A DNA stretch of 64,000 bases, taken from the NCBI RefSeq assembly GCF_018812025.1, contig NC_063052.1, positions 28,792,068-28,856,067 on the forward strand, written 5' to 3'. The notes under the pieces are model-generated. The model was not told the DNA's origin, made no database searches, and was given only the letters and a program-made list of their open reading frames with translations. Of this stretch, positions 24,721 through 36,549 are shown one piece after another (within the stretch, counting starts at the first letter, position 1; each line of letters opens with the position of its first letter). A program made the position numbers and the translations under genes. The DNA comes from Megalobrama amblycephala. Lineage: Eukaryota > Chordata > Actinopteri > Cypriniformes > Xenocyprididae.

Positions 24721-25317
24721 TTCTGTCATTTTCTTTTCAGTAAAAAGACAAAAGTCTGCCAAAGATTTTATTTTTATTTTATTTTATTGTTTTGTTTTGA
24801 AAATGAATATAGGTAAACAATGACAAACCAGATGGTGAAGGAATAGCTCAATAAAAGAAAAGTAAAATTATTTTAAAAAGGATAAGTAAGGGCCATCAAT
24901 AAAAATGTAAGAAATCCACAATAAGTTAAAAAAAAAAGAAAAGAAAAAAAAAGCCATACCACTGGAATATATCTGTAATGTGTCTCGATGGATAAACTAT
25001 GTAAACTGAAGATTTTCTTTAGCAGTTAGTGTGGAGACTTTGGCCCTGAAGCGTTTTATGCTGACGGCTGTTTATTGTATCCTCAGACAATTATTAGCTG
25101 GATACGTTGCTTCTATCTATCACTTTTATTCCTCATCTACCAGCTTTCTCTCTCTCTCCCTCCCTTCCGCTTTGCCTTCTAACTAACAAGGTTTTCCTGC
25201 CCACTGAAAAGAGAATGATGATGAGACAGCAGAATGGGAAAGTGAGAAAAGAGAGGAAGAGGGAAAACCATTACTCCGTTTTCACACTTCAATACATGTG
25301 CACATCCCTGGGGAGTG

Positions 25318-25362
<45 letters not shown>

Positions 25363-26603
25363 GTGGGTGTCATGGGGCAGACATATAGTTGCATAACACT
25401 TCACCTATAGAACATGTACACTGAAGAACATAAACACACACTGATGTGGGACACAATGCTACTGTAGCATATTGTTCTTGATCAGGAACACATACACATT
25501 AGGTTATTTTTGTTGTAGGGACTGCAGAATCACACACACACACACATTTCAAGGGATAGTTCACACAAAAGTTTAAATTCTGTCATCTACTCAAACCTCA
25601 TGTCATTCCAAACCTGTGTCTTTTTCTTCCATGCAACAAAAGAAATTTTGAGGAATTGTGCTGGTCGCTCTTCATGTAATTACAGGAAACTGAAGCTGTC
25701 AATGGATGCAAAAGTAATATAAAAGTGATATGATAGCTTTGTGTGAGGAACAGACTGAGATTTAAGTTATTCTCTTGAAATCTTTCTCTTGATGTCTTTC
25801 TTAGCACTCTTGTAAGTGTTCATGTGAGTTTTAAGAGAAGTAGTGACTCTAATTCATTCTTTTCAATGAATTGGTTTGTGAAATCTCACTCAGCACTTCG
25901 GGCACAGCTGTTAACATCTCACTGGACTGAGTCATATGGACCATTTTTATGATTGTTTTAGATGTCTTTTTGAAAGCTTCAGCCCCACAGAAAACCTATA
26001 CAGGTTTTGAAAGTCATATAGGTTTGGAATGTGACATGAAAGCAAGTAAATAATTACATTTATGCCTGTTCTATTTCTTTAACCTCTTTCAATCTAAATG
26101 GGGAAGTGCTATACACACTTATTGTATAAAGTAAATTATACACATTTCGATTTTTATATTTTTATTATATGAATCAATTTATATGTATCTTTAAATGTAC
26201 CGCACATAAATGTCCATATTACCTGACATAAATCCGATATACAGGTGTCCTTGACAAATCACACTTGTTTCTGTAACAGTTCTAGACTCTGGAAATGGCA
26301 GAGTTGAGGGAAATGCCCAACATTTGTAGCCAGTCAGAGAACTACTCAATCAGAAACACACTTTGCCTTTTATATGTCTGAGTTTGATGGCTTGTCTTTA
26401 GAGAGTGGAGTTTTAGAGAGAGGTCTAATTCAGTGAGCTGAAATTGCACGTTTAACTCAGGTCAGATTTAGCTACCTTATGTTTTTTCCTCGAAGTATAG
26501 CTATACTACCAGTCAAAAGTGTGAGCACACCTACTTTTATTCTTTATTATGACCTTAGACTGATAATAAAGTCATCAATACTATGAAATAACAAATTAAG
26601 GAA
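24721..26603. other. gene-free stretch with simple repeats
   Basis: Contains a (TC)n array at 25323-25358 and, from about 25550, one end of the palindrome family (GGGATAGTTCACACAAAAG) whose right end is decayed near 26080. The Lys/Glu- and Ser/Leu-rich frames over the TC array are artefacts. Confidence 0.5.
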
Positions 26604-27393
26604 TTAAAGGATTAGTCCACTTTCAAATAAAATTTTCCTGATAATTTACTAATTTACTCGCCCCCAAGTCATCCAAGATGTTCATGTCTTTCTTTCTTCA
26701 GTCGAAAAGAAATTAAGGTTTTTGATGAAAACATTCCAGGATTATTCTCCTTATAGTGGACTTCAATGGGCACCAAACGGTTGAAGGTCAAAATTACAGT
26801 TTGAGTCTAGCTTCAAAGGGCTTTAAACGATACCAGACGAGGAATAAGGGTCTTATCTAGCGAAACGATTGGTCATTTTCGAAAAAAATACAACTGTATA
26901 TGCTTTATAAACACAAATGATTGCCTTGCATGTGCTTCCGCCAAAACCGCATTTTTGTAGTCTTCAAAAAGCTTACGCTGTATGACCTACGCCTTCCCTA
27001 TTCTACTTATGGAAAAAACAGAAATGGCGCTGCATTCGTTTTGTAAGTAGAATAGGAAAGGCGTAGGACATAAAGCGCAAGCTTTTTGAAGAATAAAGAA
27101 GTGTGGTTTTGGTGGATCATTTGTGTTTATAAAGCATATACATTTACATTTTTTTTTTCGAAAATGGCTGATTGTTTCGCTAGATAAGACCCTTATTCCT
27201 CATCTGGTATCGTTTAAAACCCTTTGAAGCTGCTCTGAAACTGTAATTTTGACCTTCAACCATTTGGAGGCCATTGAAGTCCACTATAAGGAGAATAATC
27301 CTGGAATGTTTTCATCAAAAACCTTGATTTCTTTTCGACTGAAGAAAGTAAATTATCAGGAACAATTTTTTTGAAAGTGAACTAATCCTTTAA
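26604..27393. mobile_element. long near-perfect palindrome element (AGTCCACTTTC family)
   Basis: TTAAAGGATTAGTCCACTTTC on the left and GAAAGTGAACTAATCCTTTAA on the right, with paired arms nearly 380 bases long (for example CTCCTTATAGTGGACTTCAA with TTGAAGTCCACTATAAGGAG). TTAA marks both edges. If transcribed with an intron, it would form a long hairpin. Non-coding. Confidence 0.85.
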
Positions 27394-28667
27394 AGAGTGA
27401 TCAAAAATGTTCAGCAAATCAAAGTTTGATTGTATTTGAGCTGCTTCTTTGTCTAAAATTCAGCTCTGCACACGATGAACATTCAGTCAGTTAACTTCAT
27501 GAGATGGATTTTATTATGTTTATTGAGCTATATTCCTCATGGGAGCAATTGGCTGGTGCTCACAATGTGACATTTTAGATTTTACTCTCCTTTTGGGGAG
27601 GATTTGGTCTCTGCATCGTAGGCAAAACCTGAGCAACACACACACACACACACACACACACACTTCAACATCATCATCTTCAGCAGTGTCAAGTACATCA
27701 GCGTCCCAATTCTGCGCCTCTCTGTACCCATCTCATTCTTTGTTTTCCTGCACTCTCATTTCATCTTTCCTCACTCTTTCATCTTCTCCCTTTATCTTTC
27801 TCTCTTCTTCTCCTTGCCTGCTCTCTCTCCCTAAATATAGCAGCTTTGAAGCATCCCTCCCCAAAACACACTGCATGACAAAAATCTTTCATTCAGTCTG
27901 CGTGTGTGTGTGAGCGAGAGAGAGAGAGAAAGCCCTAATCAAGGATGTGATTGCCATCTGTTGTGTATTGATAAAAGGCTAAGAAAGACACTGATTAAAA
28001 AAGAGGGGAAAAAAGCTGTAGAAAAAAAGAAAGAAAACTACAGAAACTGCGAGTAAAGGAGGAGGAACGGAGCTACAAAGAGGATACGTGAATAATGCGC
28101 ATTTTAGAAAGCAAAAAAAAAAAACAGAAAGTGTGTAAAAAAAGAAAAAGGAAGTGTGAAGAAAGACACTGAAACCGAGGAGAAAGGGGTTAGCGGAAGA
28201 GGAACGGAGAAGGAGTGGGTGACATTTCTGATCCTCGTTTTGTAATTGAATAATAATCTCCTGCGGGACCTGACCTAGAAGCGCGCAAGTGTGTGTATTA
28301 GCATGCTTTTTTCTGTGTGAGCTTGTGCGGGACAAAGAGAGTCAAATGAGGAGGGCCGCTGTGAAATGAAACACTGCCCCCTGTTGTTTGATCAGGGCCT
28401 CGCACACATTAAGCATGAAAAATTATCCGATTTAATGTGCTGTGGCAGAGCATTGAAACATAACTGCTTTTTCATTCAAGCAGGACTTACACATTTTAGA
28501 AAGGTCAATGAGATAAATCTTGTTCTTCTCTTCCTTTTTTCTATCTGCCCATAAGAAAATCCAAAGTATGTATGATTGATGACATTCAAATAGCAAAAAC
28601 ACTGTAATCATATAATAATGTTTTGGTCTTTCTCTCTTTTTTTGTCCTTCCTCTCTCTTTGTTTCAG
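27394..28667 (+). other. sequence upstream of efna3 exon 2, including its acceptor
   Basis: Contains a (CA)n array at 27635-27662 and purine-rich sequence around 28000-28200. The last 48 bases (28620-28667) are a strong polypyrimidine tract ending TTTCAG, the acceptor of efna3 exon 2. Presumed intron 1; exon 1 was looked for (Met-signal peptide followed by a VYWNS-like motif and a donor) and not found in the window. Confidence 0.6.
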
Positions 28668-28969
28668 CTTGCGGAGAGAAGGCTACACCGTACAAGTCAG
28701 CGTTAATGACTACCTGGACATCTACTGTCCACACTACAACCAGAGCCAGCGAGGGGCGCTAGAGCGCGGCGTGGCCGAGCAGTACGTTCTCTACATGGTC
28801 AGTTACCGAGGCTACCGCACCTGCGACCCACAGATGGGCTTCAAACGCTGGGAGTGCAACCGGCCGCACGCCCCCCATGCACCAATTAAGTTCTCTGAGA
28901 AATTCCAGCGTTACAGCGCCTTCTCACTAGGCTATGAATTCAACGTGGGTCATGAGTACTACTATATAT
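28668..28969 (+). CDS. efna3: ephrin-A3, exon 2 (receptor-binding domain)
   Basis: Ephrin-A3 is a GPI-anchored cell-surface ligand of EphA receptors, used in contact-dependent repulsion during axon guidance and tissue boundary formation. This exon gives 100 complete codons, plus a split codon at each side (first base completes a codon, last base T starts one). It opens LRREGYTVQV, which matches ephrin-A3 rather than other ephrin-As, then DIYCPHY, YVLYMV, GFKRWECNRP, APIKFSEKFQRYSAFSLGYE and GHEYYYI. Three of the four ephrin disulfide cysteines are here (residues 20, 52 and 63 of the exon), with an NQS glycosylation sequon at residue 24. The segment FQRYSAFSLGYEF corresponds to the Eph-binding G-H loop. 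Acceptor TTTCAG and donor GTGAGT are canonical. The paralogue (a or b of teleosts) cannot be decided. Confidence 0.97.
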
Positions 28970-29734
28970 GTGAGTATTTGATGTAATCGTAAAAATTCGC
29001 TAGGTTTTATTTACAGAGCTTCATCAGTTACAAGCCTAAAATTTAAATGTGCACTTATTTATGTTTTATTAATTAAAAAAAAAAATAGTAGTTTTTAATA
29101 ATATTTTTTTTTAAATCATAGTGAGATGAGTTATAAAAATAAAAGCTGTTTTATTTTACATGGAACATGGGGGCTGGTATGTTCACATAACCAGATCACA
29201 AGACCATCTAAAAAATGTCTCTGAAAGTGAATCTTTAAATACTAATTAAGCTCATTGGATAGTATTGGTACAAATGTTTCCATCCGAATAAAAAATGTAA
29301 TTTATGCAAATAAGTGAAATATTGAAATATAAACCATTTGCAGCATTTCCATTCCATATCTTCAAGAGAAAAAAAAAAGTTACTTTTGGCGAAATTGGCC
29401 CAAAATAGAAATGTAAATGGAAGTCTGAGCCAATGTGGAAGCCACTTTTATTAAATATAATAAAGCATGCTTTGAAGAATACAATTTTTGTTAGCAATCT
29501 GCTGCAGATGCTTTATGTATGGAAGCTTGTTTCTGCCACTGAATAAAAAATAAAAAAGGTAATTGCGACTTTTTATCTCACAATTCTGACTTTTTTTCTC
29601 AGAATTGCATGATATAAACTCGCAATTGCAAGTTATAAAAACAGAGTTGTTATATAAAAAATTGCAAGTTATAAAGTCAAAATTGCTTGATATAAACTCT
29701 CAAATCTGACTTTTTTCCTCAGAATTGTTTATAT

Positions 29735-31736
29735 TAGGGATGTCCCGATCACGTTTTTTTGCCCTTGAGTCCGAGTCCGAGTCATTTGATTTTGAGTATC
29801 TACCGATACCGAGTCCCGATCCGATACTTCTATAATACATGAAAAAGAATAAAGAAGAGCGGAAAAAAAAACAGATCCAGGAACAGTGCTTTTCAGGTTT
29901 TTCAGGAATCTAACAATCGTTTTCACGTACAGAAAATGGATAAAGTAATCAAATATAAAATATCACTGCATATTATCTTTACTGTATAAAATAAATAAAG
30001 ATTAATCATTATTGAAGTTACAAAAACTATTCAGTCAAGAGCAGTGAGTGATTTCTTTGTTATTTGTTGTTTGATTTAACATTAAAAACAGGCAGCAGGA
30101 ATAGTTTTTTTTTCCCTAGAAGACATGCACGATCCAGTACATATACTGTAACACATGCGCTGTCTTTCTCGACTAATATACGTTCACTTAAGACATAACC
30201 GACTATGTTTGCTAGGATACTCGCTAAGACGGGCATGTTGACATAATTTTTGTATGAATTTGTCCGCTGAAGCGCAAGACTTGAAAGAGAACTCAGTATT
30301 TGCGCGCTGACTGAAATAAGCGTGTGCGCGCTTCGGATGAGCGCATACACAAATCTTCTCACAGCGCGTGCGAGTTCTCTTTCGCGTCTTGTTCTTGAAG
30401 GTTTAAATCAGCAAGGCTTAAATGAGTTAGTTTAAACACAGACAGCAACGTGTGCTGTTCAGGTCTCACCTGCGCTCGCGCGCTATCAACACCCGGGTGA
30501 TGACGGCGTAAATGACTGGACATTAGAGCATACGGCACTCGCAGTTAACAGTTTACAAAGAGTGACTGTTTTGTCCACGCTTTCTGATTATCGTTGTTGT
30601 AACGTTTTGCGCATCCATCGCCTGAAACATACGTTATCTGAACTCTGTCTGTCTGTTTTCCACGTTGCTATTTTAAACAAACCACATTAACCAATAGATG
30701 CGTCGTCATTCGAGATGGACCGCGGTGCAAGTGCGTACCTAACCGTAAGTGGAGAACCGTAGGGTCGATTTTTTACTGAGAACCGTTGCACCCCTAATAC
30801 ATATAGACCAATTTGGTGTTTGCAAACAGCGATGACGTTTTTTATGGGCGGAGCCTACCTGGTTGCACAAAATGACAGTTGAGCAGTAGCAGTCTATGGA
30901 AGCCACGAAATAAAAGAATAAAAAAAAGTTAATTTCGAGTTTATATCTCACAATTCTGACTTTTATTTCTCGCAAACCTGAGTTTATATCTCACATTTCT
31001 TACAAAGAAAAACAGAATTGTGAGATATGCTCGTTATCCTGTAACTCGTTATACTCGTTTTCTGAATTGCAATTTATCCCGCAATTCTGACTTTTTTCCC
31101 CTCAGAATTGTGAAATAAACTCACAATTGCTTGTTATAATGGCCGAACTGGGAGTCATAAACACGCAAATGCAAGAAAAAAAGTCAGAATTGTGAAATAA
31201 AAATTTTATAGACTATGTTTAAAAGTTATCTATGTAAAATGTTATAGGTTTAAATATTATTTCATGCTGTAACTGCTATGTATGTATGTACTCTGAACTG
31301 CATATGTGAATATTGTAATAATATGTAGACTTACTGTTTACATCAAATTCCTGCTTTAATAGTAGACTAATCATTGCAGGTGTCATCAGTGCAGTCTGTG
31401 AAACGTCTCCATTTAGCTTCAAAGGACGTTTTCATCGATGGTTTTCTTTAAAAAATGAAGACTATATTTTTTTGCATTCCGATTCCAACATCCAGAGGCT
31501 CAACAAAACGTTTTTCTCTTATTCTGTGGATTTTGCACATTTTCCTCCAATTGCTACCGCTATTTTTCTGCAACCACTATGCGCGCGCAGCTGCAAGTGA
31601 CGTAATTGTGACGTCTGCTCTAAAGAGGTCTATATATCCGAGTCCTGATCGGGAGGTAACGTCCGATTCCGATCGAGTCTGAAACCACGTGATCGGGCCC
31701 GATTTCCGATCACGTGATCGGATCTGGACATCCCTA
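29735..31736. mobile_element. hAT-type transposon, non-autonomous, with perfect 8-bp target duplication
   Basis: TIRs TAGGGATGTCC and GGACATCCCTA; the direct duplication GTTTATAT occupies 29727-29734 and 31737-31744. Subterminal sequence CCGAGTCCGAGTC / GATCGGGCCCGAT is typical of hAT ends. An 8-bp duplication is diagnostic of the hAT superfamily. No transposase frame is intact. Confidence 0.95.
30898..31205. repeat. second copy of the CAATTCTGAC palindromic repeat inside the hAT element
   Basis: GGAAGCCACGAAATAAAAG then AAAAAAAGTTAATTTCGAG and blocks CTCACAATTCTGAC and GTCAGAATTGTGAAATAAA. These mirror the family flanking the hAT element, so this copy came in separately. Confidence 0.65.
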
Positions 31737-33908
31737 GTTTATATCTCTCAATTCTGACTTTATAACACACAATTGCGAGATATAAACTCGCAATTCTGAC
31801 TTTTTTTCTCAGAATTGTTTATATCTCGCAATTCTGACTTTTTAAAATGCAGTTGTGAGTTATAAAATCAGAATTGTGAGATATAAACTCGCAAATCTGA
31901 CAAAAAAAAAGTATTTTTTTCCCCTTAGAATTGGACTGTATAGTTTATATCCCGCTTGCAATTGTGAGGGTTTATTCCTCAATTCTAAAATTTTAAGAAA
32001 AGTCAGAATTGTGAAATGTAAACTCACAATTGTGAGGAAAAAAAAGTCAGAATTGTTAGATAAAAAGTCACAATTACCTTTTTTATTTAGTGGTGGAAAC
32101 AAGCTTCCATATTTATGTATTGATGTCAAAGCCCAGAAAAAAATCCAAAAGGTGCTACTTGCCAATCTGAGTGAATTATTCAGTAACAAGTCAAACAAGT
32201 CAAATTTTTGTTTTTGACATCAATCCAGGAAACTCAGTAAATGCTTTTCAGCCATAGTTTAGCATTATCATCTTACTAAATAAAAATGTAAGTCTTTACA
32301 TCTCAAGCGAGTGTATACTTTTATGTGCACATTCTGGAAATTAGTATTTGTAATCTAATATTTGCATAGGAATATGTAGATGGAAAGCTAATGGCACGTT
32401 GCCACAGAAAATGCTTCAGACTTGTTCCTCAGTTTATGAAAACAAGCTTACAATGGAAGTATCTGGGGCAAACGTTGCACAATTATAAGTGGATTTCTGT
32501 CAACAAACTCAGGTGCAAGTCGAAATGACTTTCTGTGGTTATTGACAACATGCCACAGAGGCTGTCCATAGAACTTTTATTTAACATAATAATCCTTAAA
32601 AGTGTTCTTTTGCGGGTGAGTTCCAGGTTGCAGTAGGCATACTTTATCTAAACTCCACTGACAGAGAAGGTTATTACACAGGGAAAGGCATACTGGGGAG
32701 CAGATGGAGGTTTAATGCTTTGTTCAAGGGGACATTGTTTGCAGAAGTGCCTTGGCAGGATCCTCCTTTTCATAGAGTGGCGATTGTACCGCTGAGCCAA
32801 TCATGGCCCTTCCTGTCATGGAGTTTTTTGAGTTGGGAATAAAAGAAGGGAGAACTTTCTGCGTGAGCACCATTATGTGCAGGGTTGCAGATAAGTCATA
32901 CAGATGCGGTTAACAAGAGAAACTTGTTAAGAAAACAATTTGCAACCCCAGTGATCGTCTTTGAAGGGCTTTATTGCTATGAAGCAGTAGTTTGAAAAAA
33001 AGGCGGCAAGTTATTTCAAACACAACTATGTTTCATTCATTTTTCCAAATCACAACTGAGAATAAAAGAAAGCTTCTAAGGACAAGCTCTAATGCATCTC
33101 TCCCAGCAGTCCATTTGCTTTCAAAACTGCCTTGTTGGTGAAATGGTGACAGCTTTGCCATGCGAAGGAGCTTGTTATTGGGATACGGACGTTACGGGAG
33201 GCCACCAGTCATCAGTCTTTCTGGCATTTGGGTCAGTCACTACCAATTAGAGCGCACCCATTTTTGATTGAAAACTTTTTCAAGCATGCTATAAGCCGAG
33301 TGTTAATAGAGCATTGCTAATGATGATTTTCTGATGCATGTCTCACCTAATGCTAATAGTCGTCTTCATTAGTAAGGTCTGTAGGCAGGTTATTAGCGGT
33401 AGTATGACAACCATTGGTATTGAAAAATGGTATCACACTCAGACATTTCTATGATAATGTGGCCCATATGTTTATCAACCTGAAAACAAGAAACGTTATC
33501 TTTGTCTTAGCTCAGGGGAGTTCATTTGGGGCCAGTTCATCAATCACAGATGGTATCTGCAGCTTGTGGAAATGGATAATTTAATAAACGTACACTGTAT
33601 CTGTTTTGATCGGTGTTATTTATTTAGTGTTTGTTTTATCTCAGCAGAAGGAGCTTTGCTTTAGATACCTAAAAATGGTCATAACACTTGCTTTGCTCTT
33701 TTGAAATAAAGCACTCTCAGCAGGTTGCTGCTCATTTAAGTTCATTATGTGAAGAAGTTAGTTATTCTGTGATCATTTACATATGGAAGACATGAACGTA
33801 CAGTAGCAAAAACAACCTTTTTAACTTATGCAATTTTGGAGAGGCTAGCAATAGCAAGCTAGTTAGCCAGAGCAGAGTCTGCAAAGTGTCACGAGATGAG
33901 AGACAGGG

Positions 33909-34711
33909 TTAAAGGGTTAGTTTACCCAAAAATGAAAATTACCCCATGATTTACTCACCCTCAAGCCATCCTAGGTGTATCTGACTTTCTTCTTTCAGAT
34001 GAATACAATCTCGGTTGTATTAAATAATGTACTGGCTCTTCCAAGCTTTATAATGGCAGTAAATAGAGAATGAGATTTTGAAGCCTAAAAAAGTGCAACC
34101 ATCCATCATAAAAGATATCCACATGGCTCTGGGGGATTAATAAAGGCCTTAATTTGTGTAAGAAAAATATCCATATTTAAACATTTAAAAGCTAAAGTAA
34201 CTAGCTTCCGACAGACGGCCGTACGCATCTATTTATGGCGAAAGAGTGAACTCTGACCCGACGCATGATGTAATGACGAACGCAGAAACGCAGAGGAGAG
34301 AGCAAAACAAACCACCAGTCACGAATTAGAAGTCTAAAATGAGAATCTTTAAAGAGAAATGTCGGAGGATTTCGATATAAGAGAAGAAGAGCTTGAGTTT
34401 GTTGCTCAGCAAAATTTGTTAGATAAGCAAGAACAATCGAAGCCTTACGCTACTCCTACATCACATCAGGGGCTACTCTTTTGCCATAAGTTGACTTGCG
34501 TATGGCCGTCTGCTGAAAGCTAAGTTATTTTAGTTTTTAAAGTTTTAAATATGGATATTTTTCTCACACAAATGCATTGATTCGCTTCAGTAGGCCTTTA
34601 TTAACCCCCCGGAGCCGTGTGGATATCTTTTATGATGGATGGTTACACTTTTTTGGGCTTCAAAATCTCATCCTCTATTAACTGCCATAGTACGTCCACT
34701 TCCACTCTATA
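33909..34711 (+). repeat. GTTAGTTTACCC palindrome element, truncated
   Basis: Starts TTAAAGGGTTAGTTTACCC with arms recognisable up to TGGTTACACTTTTTTGGGC, but the right terminus was not found; the 34712-35395 element interrupts it. Confidence 0.65.
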
Positions 34712-35395
34712 AGCCCTATTCGGACGGGATTAGTTTTACGTGGGGAGGTGGAGTAAAGTAATTTTACCTCAGGATGTCTGTAATATTAATTGGCCAATTC
34801 GCACGAGACAAGACATCTCAGTAAAACTAGCAGAAGTGGGAGGGGTAACTCGATTTACGCACCGCCGTCACCTCCCTGTCGTCATGTGGGTATACGTTGC
34901 TTCCTGATACAATGTGCGAAAACACATATAATCTAAATATATAAACTATAAATAACAGTTAGGTCCGATTTATTAATTAAATTCTGATTGGATTATGATG
35001 GTAATAGGCACTTAGCTAAAGATAAAATTAGTTTTGTGCCTCTGACAAGTGCTTTGATCTTCTTTTTGCTCTGAATGGTATGTTTGCCACAGACTTGTCC
35101 CACCACCTACAACACAAATGAATGTTTCTTCAAGTGCTTCCATGCTTGAAAAATGCGCAGAAAATTACTTTTAAACAGGAAATGACAGAATTTTACCGTA
35201 CATATTTACAGCGGGTCTATTCGAACTGGATTAATATTACCTGAGGTAATTTTTCCGGACCTTTTTACAGATGGTAAAAGTCTCCGTTATCTTTACTGAC
35301 ATTGTCCGGACGGGACTAAAATCACTGAGAAGCTCTGGTAATAATTACTTTACCCCCACCTCCCCATGTAAAACTAATCCCGTCCGAATAGGGCT
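34712..35395. mobile_element. TIR element with AGCCCTATTCGGACGGGATT ends
   Basis: AGCCCTATTCGGACGGGATT at the left is an exact mirror of AATCCCGTCCGAATAGGGCT at the right, and pairing continues with TAGTTTTACGTGGGGAGG / CCTCCCCATGTAAAACTA, giving TIRs of about 40 bases. Non-coding. Confidence 0.88.
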
Positions 35396-35709
35396 ATTGA
35401 CTTCCACAGAAGATATATGTACATTTTTTAATATTTAGACCACTTCTATTATTCATTGCTATCAGGATGTGAAGAGAGTTTCAACCAGTATAACAAAAAG
35501 TGTTTATAAAAAAATTGCTTACCCTACCTTTAATGGTCAGAGTAAGGATGGAAAATGGTAATGAGAAACTAAATTACAGCGATTTTTGATGCGAGAAATT
35601 TACTATAAGTGGTAATTTATTATAAGTGGACTTTAAAGAAGAGGATTTGGGTAACGGGTTAAAATTAGTATGAATATGTGAGAAATGGTGTAGTAACATA
35701 CTGTTGTTG

Positions 35710-35714
<5 letters not shown>

Positions 35715-35758
<44 letters not shown>

Positions 35759-35784
35759 GGTTTGTGTGTGTGTGTGTGTGTGTG
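35715..35784. repeat. (GT)n microsatellite, two blocks
   Basis: GT repeats at 35715-35757 and 35763-35784, separated by TGGTTT. In efna3 intron 2. Confidence 0.97.
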
Positions 35785-36483
35785 AAATGCAGTGGTAAAT
35801 GTTTAAATCTGTTGTGTTTTACTTTGTTGGTACATTCACATATTTACATTTATTTATTTAGCATACACTTTTATCCAAAGTGTCACATGTCACATGACCT
35901 GTCACATTTCAGTATAGCAGTTTATCGTATAGATACTGTGCGAAGTATGCTGATTTTTAGTATGCATAGAATGCTAGTTTGACCTGGTGCTACATTTGTT
36001 ACTTTCTATACTATAATCTTTACTAACTATGTATAAAACATTATAGAATCCCACAATGCAATGTGCTTGACAGTCAATTTCCATGTGATTAATGAACTGA
36101 AAATAATGCTGATTTTTAACATCTATGTTTTGACTCATTATTTGATTGGACTGATAAACATCCATAAGTTTTTACAAAATAAATAATAAAGCAAAAATTT
36201 CATTTATTTCCAAAATGATAACAAGACTCCATTCACATGTTGCATGAAGAGGTCATGTGACTGCAACATAGAATACTAATATTTTAAATGCATATTATTG
36301 CATAATAATGCTTTCTATTTTACTGTTTCACATATAATTTAAAAAGTAGTAAGCGGCTTTCTGTCTATACTGCATACTGTTCATTAAATAGTAAGCTACA
36401 TTCTGAACCTAGAAGTGATTTCAGTGCATGTCATTGTCCAGTAGGTGGCAGTAGGTTAATGTTTGTGCTGTCATGTGTTGCAG

Positions 36484-36549
36484 CTACACCAATCCATCAC
36501 CACGGACACAGCTGTTTAAGACTGCGGGTGTTTGTCTGCTGTTCTACAG
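36484..36549 (+). CDS. efna3: ephrin-A3, exon 3
   Basis: Acceptor TTGCAG, donor GTGAGC. Joined to the T that ends exon 2 it reads STPIHHHGHSCLRLRVFVCC-ST, matching the ephrin-A3 segment STPTHNLHWKCLRMKVFVCC. It supplies the fourth structural cysteine (in HSCLRL) and finishes the last strand of the receptor-binding domain; the paired Cys-Cys near the end is ephrin-A3-like. The His-rich HHHGH segment replaces the human HNLHW. The last base (G) starts a codon completed by exon 4, the same phase as exons 4 and 5. Confidence 0.95.

Larger units (their letters stand above)
29519..32110. mobile_element. palindromic TIR element made of CAATTCTGAC-type internal repeats, split by a hAT insertion
   Basis: GGAAGCTTGTTTCTGCCACT at the left and the mirror GTGGAAACAAGCTTCC at the right, followed inward by AAAAAAGGTAATTG and CAATTACCTTTTTT. 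Between them is an array of short blocks (CTCACAATTCTGACTTTTTT, TCAGAATTG, GATATAAACTCGCAA) in alternating orientation. Removing the 29735-31736 element would restore a contiguous array. No coding capacity; class unknown. Confidence 0.8.
28970..36483 (+). other. efna3: efna3 intron 2
   Basis: 7.5-kb intron, GTGAGT to TTGCAG. It has absorbed a palindromic array with a nested hAT element (29519-32110), a broken palindrome element (33909) and a TIR element (34712-35395), as well as GT microsatellites. Sequence at 32111-33908 and 35800-36480 shows no exon; 35850-35890 is a fragment of a common repeat (TTATTTAGCATACACTTTTA). Confidence 0.9.

Noticed and set aside
25107..25394. Frames on both strands over Ser-Leu or Arg-Glu repeats
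   Set aside because: Both come from the (TC)n array at 25323-25358.
28432..28734. 100-codon minus-strand frame overlapping efna3 exon 2
   Set aside because: Shadow of the intron/exon 2 sequence on the other strand.
31855..32217. Two 110-120-codon frames on opposite strands
   Set aside because: They result from the palindromic CAATTCTGAC array, which lacks stops in both directions.
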